Assembly (NCBI GenBank): GCA_034433615.1
Contig: DAOUAJ010000055.1
Location: 1 to 23,262 of the forward strand
Length of the DNA stretch: 23,262 nucleotides
Direction: 5' to 3'
DNA from: DAOUAJ01 sp034433615
GTDB taxonomy: Bacteria > Chloroflexota > Anaerolineae > DUEN01
Below the pieces are notes generated by a model that was given only the letters and a program-made list of their open reading frames with translations, had not been told where the DNA came from and searched no databases. How positions within the stretch are numbered: position 1 is the stretch's first letter; each line of letters starts with the position of its first letter. Shown here one piece after another: positions 20,275 to 23,262 of the stretch. The position numbers were made by a program, and so were the translations under genes.

Positions 20275-20595
20275 ATGTTTTTCGAACTGCGCCAATACCG
20301 CGTCAAACCGGGGCAGCGAGATAAGTGGGTGAGATTCATGGAAGAGGAGATCATCCCCTTCCAGGTCTCGAAGGGGATGGTCGTGGTCGGCAGTTTCGTC
20401 GGCCAGCAGGAAGAGGATCTGTACGTCTGGATCCGTCGTTTTGAGAGTGAGGAGGAGCGAGAGCGGCTGTACAAAGCGGTCTACGAGAGCGACCACTGGC
20501 AGAACGTGATCAGCCCTCAGATCGGCACCATGCTCGACCGTGAGAAAATTCAAGTCACCCGGCTGGAAGCGACCCCGAAATCGGTTATTCACTAA
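20275..20595 (+). CDS. NIPSNAP family protein
   Basis: The protein is 106 residues and forms a single ferredoxin-like alpha/beta-barrel domain. It opens with F-E-L-R-Q-Y-R-V-K-P-G, and continues with I-I-P-F-Q, V-V-G-S-F-V and Y-V-W-I-R-R-F-E-S-E-E-E-R, the normal NIPSNAP order. AAGGAGGG ends 7 bases before the ATG, one of the strongest ribosome sites in the window. Bacterial members are small, usually dimeric, and of unknown function; they often sit beside catabolic enzymes, as here with a cyclase-family hydrolase 99 bases downstream. The gap contains an open but start-poor frame that I do not call. Confidence 0.85.
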   Translation: MFFELRQYRVKPGQRDKWVRFMEEEIIPFQVSKGMVVVGSFVGQQEEDLYVWIRRFESEEERERLYKAVYESDHWQNVISPQIGTMLDREKIQVTRLEATPKSVIH

Positions 20596-20694
20596 CGTTA
20601 CACTGGGCCAGCGACGACTACCAGGCCGCCGAGCGCAAAGTCCGGCTGGAGATGACGTTTTTTGTGGCGGACCTGGGAGTCAGGAGGGCGTAAA

Positions 20695-21360
20695 ATGGCA
20701 CGCGAGATGGTTGATGTCAGCCACACCGTGGAGCACGGCATGGTCACGTACAAGGGCCTGCCAGCGCCCATCATCTGCGACTACTGGAGCCGTGAGTACT
20801 CCCGGCGCTTCTACACGGAGGGGACAGAGTTTCACGTCGGCAAGATCGAGATGGTCGCCAACACCGGCACGTACCTGGACAGCCCCTTTCACCGCTTCGC
20901 CGATGGCAAGGACCTCTCTGAGCTACCCCTGTCCTCGCTCGCCGATCTGGATGGCCTCGTCGTGCGCGCGGCCGGCAGCCCGGCACGCGTGATGGACCGC
21001 ACCGCGTTCGCCGGCCTGGACGTCCGGGGCAAGGCGGTGCTGGTGCACACCGGCTGGGACGTCCACTGGCGAACCGACCGGTACTTCGAGGGCCACCCGT
21101 TCCTGACGGCTGACGCCGCGCAGTACCTGGCCGACGTGGGTGCCGCGCTGGTGGGGATTGACTCGCTCAACATTGATGATACCGCAGACGGGCGCCGGCC
21201 CGTCCACACGACCCTGCTGCGTGCTGGCATCCCCATCGTGGAGCACCTCTGCGGCCTTCAGCATCTGCCCGATCGAGGGTTCAGGTTCTTCGCCGTCCCT
21301 GTGAAAGTGAAGGGCTTCGGCTCGTTCCCGGTGCGGGCGTTTGCCATCGTGGAACGGTGA
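20695..21360 (+). CDS. Cyclase family hydrolase (kynurenine formamidase-like), altered metal motif
   Basis: The protein is 221 residues with the swivelling beta/alpha fold pattern of the cyclase/formamidase family. It starts D-V-S-H-T-V-E-H-G-M-V-T-Y-K-G, and has V-L-V-H-T-G-W-D near 116-123, the G-H-P-F-L-T-A-D-A-A segment and G-I-D-S-L-N-I-D near 154-161. The family metal motif H-x-G-T-H-x-D-x-P-x-H reads N-T-G-T-Y-L-D-S-P-F-H here (56-66), so two His ligands are Asn and Tyr while Asp62 and His66 remain. ATG 20695 is preferred since AGGAGGG (20682-20688) lies 6 bases upstream. It is likely co-transcribed with the NIPSNAP gene. It may hydrolyse an amide or lactam but without the standard metal site. 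Confidence 0.82.
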   Translation: MAREMVDVSHTVEHGMVTYKGLPAPIICDYWSREYSRRFYTEGTEFHVGKIEMVANTGTYLDSPFHRFADGKDLSELPLSSLADLDGLVVRAAGSPARVMDRTAFAGLDVRGKAVLVHTGWDVHWRTDRYFEGHPFLTADAAQYLADVGAALVGIDSLNIDDTADGRRPVHTTLLRAGIPIVEHLCGLQHLPDRGFRFFAVPVKVKGFGSFPVRAFAIVER

Positions 21361-21380
21361 AGAAAGCAGCCTAACACTCA

Positions 21381-21412
21381 GGAACCCCACGGACGGCCAT
21401 TCGTGGGGTTCC
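21381..21412. terminator. Hairpin between convergent genes
   Basis: GGAACCCCACG (21381-21391) pairs perfectly with CGTGGGGTTCC (21402-21412) around a 10-base loop, shortly after the cyclase stop codon and 38 bases before the stop of the opposing acetamidase gene. No long T run follows on either strand, so it may act as a 3'-end stabiliser. Confidence 0.6.
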
Positions 21413-21449
21413 GTGCGTGTGCGGCGAGTGCTGGCTCAAAAACTGGTGA

Positions 21450-22409
21450 TCAAGGTAGATATGCCTTCGGAAACTTGGCAACGACAGTGTAGCACGGGTC
21501 CACCACGTTGCCGATGCGCATGGTGCTCACCTGCGCCATCAATTGCCACGCCTCCTCTCGCTGGAAGCCGTACTCGTCCACCAGCCAGCGCAACAGTTCC
21601 ATCTGCGCCAGCGCCACGCACTCCATCAGCGGACGGGTGCTCCCGGCCACCATGATGTACGTCGCATCCTCCAGGCGTGGCCACTCGGCCGTGCGCCCCT
21701 TGAGCACCTCGATCTCCAGCGTTACCTCAGCCGTTGCCTCCAACGCCGTGCCGTTGACCTCCCCATCCCCTTGCAGCGCATGGATGTCCCCAAAGGAGAG
21801 ATACGCGCCTTTAACCCACACAGGGAGGTAGAGGGTTGTCCCCTCCCGCGTCTCCGCGCAGTCCATGTTGCCGCCGTACTCCCCCGGCGTCAGCGTCGTC
21901 TCTACGCGCCCGAAGCGAGGCGCCACCCCGATGGAGCCGATGAAGGGGCTCAGCGGCACCTCGACGCGCCGCAGCCGGCTGTTGGGCAGCTCGAAGATGC
22001 CAACGTTGCGCTCCAGGTCGAGTCGCCATTCGTACCAGATAAGGGGAATGGGCTCGTTGTATAGAAGGATTCGCCCCGGTCCCTCATTGGTCAAAGAGCC
22101 GAAGTTAGGCCCCTGCTTGCTGATAGCAAAATCCCGGTTCAGGCGGATGCGCCGGATATGCACCGCCAGCAGATCGCCCTCTTCAGCCTCTTCCACGTAA
22201 ACGGGGCCGACGACCGGGTTCGATTCCTTCAGCGTGGTGCCTGGGATGCGTTGCTTTCTCTGTTCCGGCAGCGGGTTCCGCCGGGCATCGTAGCCGAAGG
22301 CATCGCGCGTCTCGGCGATCACCGTATCGTCGCTGTGGATGCGTAACGCCGGCTCTGAAATGCCGTAGGTATAGCAGGATATTTGTGGTTCGAAGTGATG
22401 GATAGTCAT
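21450..22409 (-). CDS. Acetamidase/formamidase family amidohydrolase
   Basis: The protein is 319 residues, close to the usual length of the FmdA/AmdA family, which releases ammonia from short amides. Typical blocks are N-P-V-V-G-P-V-Y-V-E-E-A-E-E-G-D-L-L (about 64-81), G-G-N-M-D-C-A-E (about 200-207), the central L-Y-L-P-V-W-V-K-G-A-Y-L-S-F-G-D-I-H (about 213-230) and Q-G-D-G-E-V. ATG 22409 is chosen for the adjacent GGGAGGG; a longer in-frame reading up to 22529 would translate a 7-base periodic repeat. A MerR-like regulator gene lies 95 bases upstream on the same strand and may control it. The product would supply ammonia to the two glutamine synthetases. Confidence 0.88.
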   Translation of the reverse strand: MTIHHFEPQISCYTYGISEPALRIHSDDTVIAETRDAFGYDARRNPLPEQRKQRIPGTTLKESNPVVGPVYVEEAEEGDLLAVHIRRIRLNRDFAISKQGPNFGSLTNEGPGRILLYNEPIPLIWYEWRLDLERNVGIFELPNSRLRRVEVPLSPFIGSIGVAPRFGRVETTLTPGEYGGNMDCAETREGTTLYLPVWVKGAYLSFGDIHALQGDGEVNGTALEATAEVTLEIEVLKGRTAEWPRLEDATYIMVAGSTRPLMECVALAQMELLRWLVDEYGFQREEAWQLMAQVSTMRIGNVVDPCYTVVAKFPKAYLP

Positions 22410-22431
22410 ATGATCCCTCCCTTGGTACAAG

Positions 22432-22466
22432 ATCCAGGATGCAAGATTCAGGATGCAAGATGGGCG
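22432..22466. repeat. Heptamer tandem repeat (ATNCARG) before the acetamidase gene
   Basis: Units ATCCAGG, ATGCAAG, ATTCAGG, ATGCAAG and ATGGGCG lie in a row between the MerR-like gene and the acetamidase gene, immediately upstream of the acetamidase ribosome site. Confidence 0.7.
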
Positions 22467-22504
22467 GATCAATGAGAACTTGATGGGGAATGCCGACCTG
22501 GATT

Positions 22505-23005
22505 TTACGTGCCGAATAACTGTCGCCACAGCGTTCGGGGGCCGGATAGCTCGTTCTCTCGCCGGAGGGCAACCAATTCCCCCTCCAACTGGCCGATCCG
22601 GCGTTCAGCTTCCATGAGCCGCTCCACCAGCGCCTGCTCACGCTGTCGAGCCTCCTCGATCTGCCGAACAAAGATGGCAGCGAGCACGTGGAGTTGCTGA
22701 GCGGGGGTCAAAGTCGTCGCTGAGTGGTTCTGGGCCTGCTCCTGTTCTGGAGCTTTCCAGTCAAAGTCCTTTAGCTCACCACTGGATAGACGTTGGATGA
22801 TTTCCTCGCAGGAGATCCCGCGGCGGGTGGCGTCCTCAATGAAGGCTAACAGGCGCACATCTTCTAGGGTGAAGGCGCGCGGCTCCCCGGGTGGTGGTGT
22901 GGCCTCCTGACTGAAGAAGGGGGCATAGTAAGTGGTATAGTCCTTGATGCTGGACAGGCTAACGCCGGCCATCCTGGCTGCCTGCGCCGGGCGATACAAG
23001 TTCAT
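22505..23005 (-). CDS. MerR-like transcriptional regulator with coiled coil
   Basis: The protein is 166 residues. Residues 1-75 resemble a MerR-type winged helix: Y-R-P-A-Q-A-A-R-M-A-G-V-S-L-S-S-I-K-D-Y, then R-A-F-T-L-E-D-V-R-L-L-A-F-I. It lacks the usual R-Y-Y-E turn (Y-T-T-Y-Y instead) and has a Pro-rich loop. Residues about 110-155 form a heptad-patterned, charged coiled coil (I-E-E-A-R-Q-R-E-Q-A-L-V-E-R-L), probably for dimerisation, ending W-R-Q-L-F. No Cys effector cluster is present. GAGAGG lies a few bases before ATG 23005. It precedes the acetamidase gene and follows another gene by 49 bases, so a small operon is plausible. Confidence 0.7.
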   Translation of the reverse strand: MNLYRPAQAARMAGVSLSSIKDYTTYYAPFFSQEATPPPGEPRAFTLEDVRLLAFIEDATRRGISCEEIIQRLSSGELKDFDWKAPEQEQAQNHSATTLTPAQQLHVLAAIFVRQIEEARQREQALVERLMEAERRIGQLEGELVALRRENELSGPRTLWRQLFGT

Positions 23006-23054
23006 GGATCGCCTCTCTACGCTCTCTGGTTCAACTCTTGTGGCTGGGGAGCTC

Positions 23055-23262
23055 CTACTCTTTATAATTATCGGTAGATCGGGGGACTTTCTTCACCCAA
23101 TGAAAGGTGGTCTGAAGGCTAATGCCACTAACAGCCTTCTGAGAGGCGAAGACTACAACTTCGACCCCCTGGCCTTCCAAAATCCCTCCCACGACCCACG
23201 CCGCTTGCTGGAGCCTCTCGCACTCGCCCAGCAGATCGTCCAGGCGGGCGGCCGGGACTGCC
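23055..23262 (-). CDS. 3' end of an unrecognised gene (cut by the window edge)
   Basis: Reading the minus strand from 23261, an open frame of 68 codons reaches TAG at 23057-23055. It includes the segments A-R-L-D-D-L-L-G-E-C-E-R-L and G-V-E-V-V-V-F-A-S-Q-K-A-V, which read like a real alpha/beta protein tail. Neither other frame is open on this strand throughout. The start lies outside the window. The palindromic repeat at 23136-23153 falls inside this frame. I cannot name a family. It is 49 bases upstream of the MerR-like gene and on the same strand. Confidence 0.6.
   Translation of the reverse strand, partial: AVPAARLDDLLGECERLQQAAWVVGGILEGQGVEVVVFASQKAVSGISLQTTFHWVKKVPRSTDNYKE

Noticed and set aside
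20544..20693. Open frame between the NIPSNAP and cyclase genes
   Set aside because: No usable start codon with a ribosome site near its beginning; it could be the tail of a lost gene, but the evidence is too thin.

Overview
The window looks like a chromosomal segment of a GC-rich bacterium, most likely from the Chloroflexota (Anaerolineae/Caldilineae-like). This is an inference from gene content: a DUF4058 protein, a lipoprotein-anchored Liv-type binding protein, a GSI-alpha and a GSI-beta glutamine synthetase side by side, tRNA genes mostly without encoded CCA, and many short periodic repeats between genes. No rRNA, phage, plasmid or CRISPR signature is visible.

Layout. 1-1860: a small acidic hypothetical protein, a DUF4058 protein, and a gene-poor stretch with a possible glycosidase remnant. 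1867-10814 (+): a nitrogen-related block consisting of a PucR-family regulator, a GSI-alpha glutamine synthetase, a full branched-chain-amino-acid/amide ABC importer (livG-livF-livH-livM plus a lipoprotein binding protein), and a creatininase-family amidohydrolase. 10845-16271 (-): a second, GSI-beta glutamine synthetase that carries the adenylylation loop, preceded by glnE, the enzyme expected to modify that loop. This GlnE is about 290 residues longer than the E. coli enzyme because a GlnD-like pair of ACT domains sits between its two nucleotidyltransferase halves. 16292-18363 (+): a consensus promoter, a long repeat- and hairpin-rich stretch, then the Mg2+ channel gene mgtE. A MITE-like element touches the mgtE stop codon. 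18607-19874 (-): an HNH endonuclease and five tRNA genes (Trp, Asp, initiator-like Met, Gly, Pro in transcription order). These are preceded by a promoter, a short possible leader ORF and an intrinsic terminator. 20155-21360 (+): a NIPSNAP-family protein and a cyclase-family hydrolase. 21450-23262 (-): an acetamidase/formamidase, a MerR-like regulator and the 3' end of an unrecognised gene.

How the genes may work together. Importer, creatininase, acetamidase/formamidase and the two glutamine synthetases fit uptake and hydrolysis of small amides or cyclic N-compounds, with capture of the ammonia. GSI-alpha probably escapes covalent control, while GSI-beta should be switched by GlnE. The ACT insert suggests GlnE may read an amino acid (plausibly glutamine) directly, merging the sensor role of GlnD with the adenylyltransferase. 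That is the most interesting candidate system here.

Between genes there are repeated runs of 7-base units, each site with its own sequence. Several form perfect hairpins at gene ends, and related short repeats recur at 16.4-16.7 kb, 18.4-18.5 kb and 23.1 kb. All functional statements come from reading the translated sequence and remembered family motifs; no database search was run.
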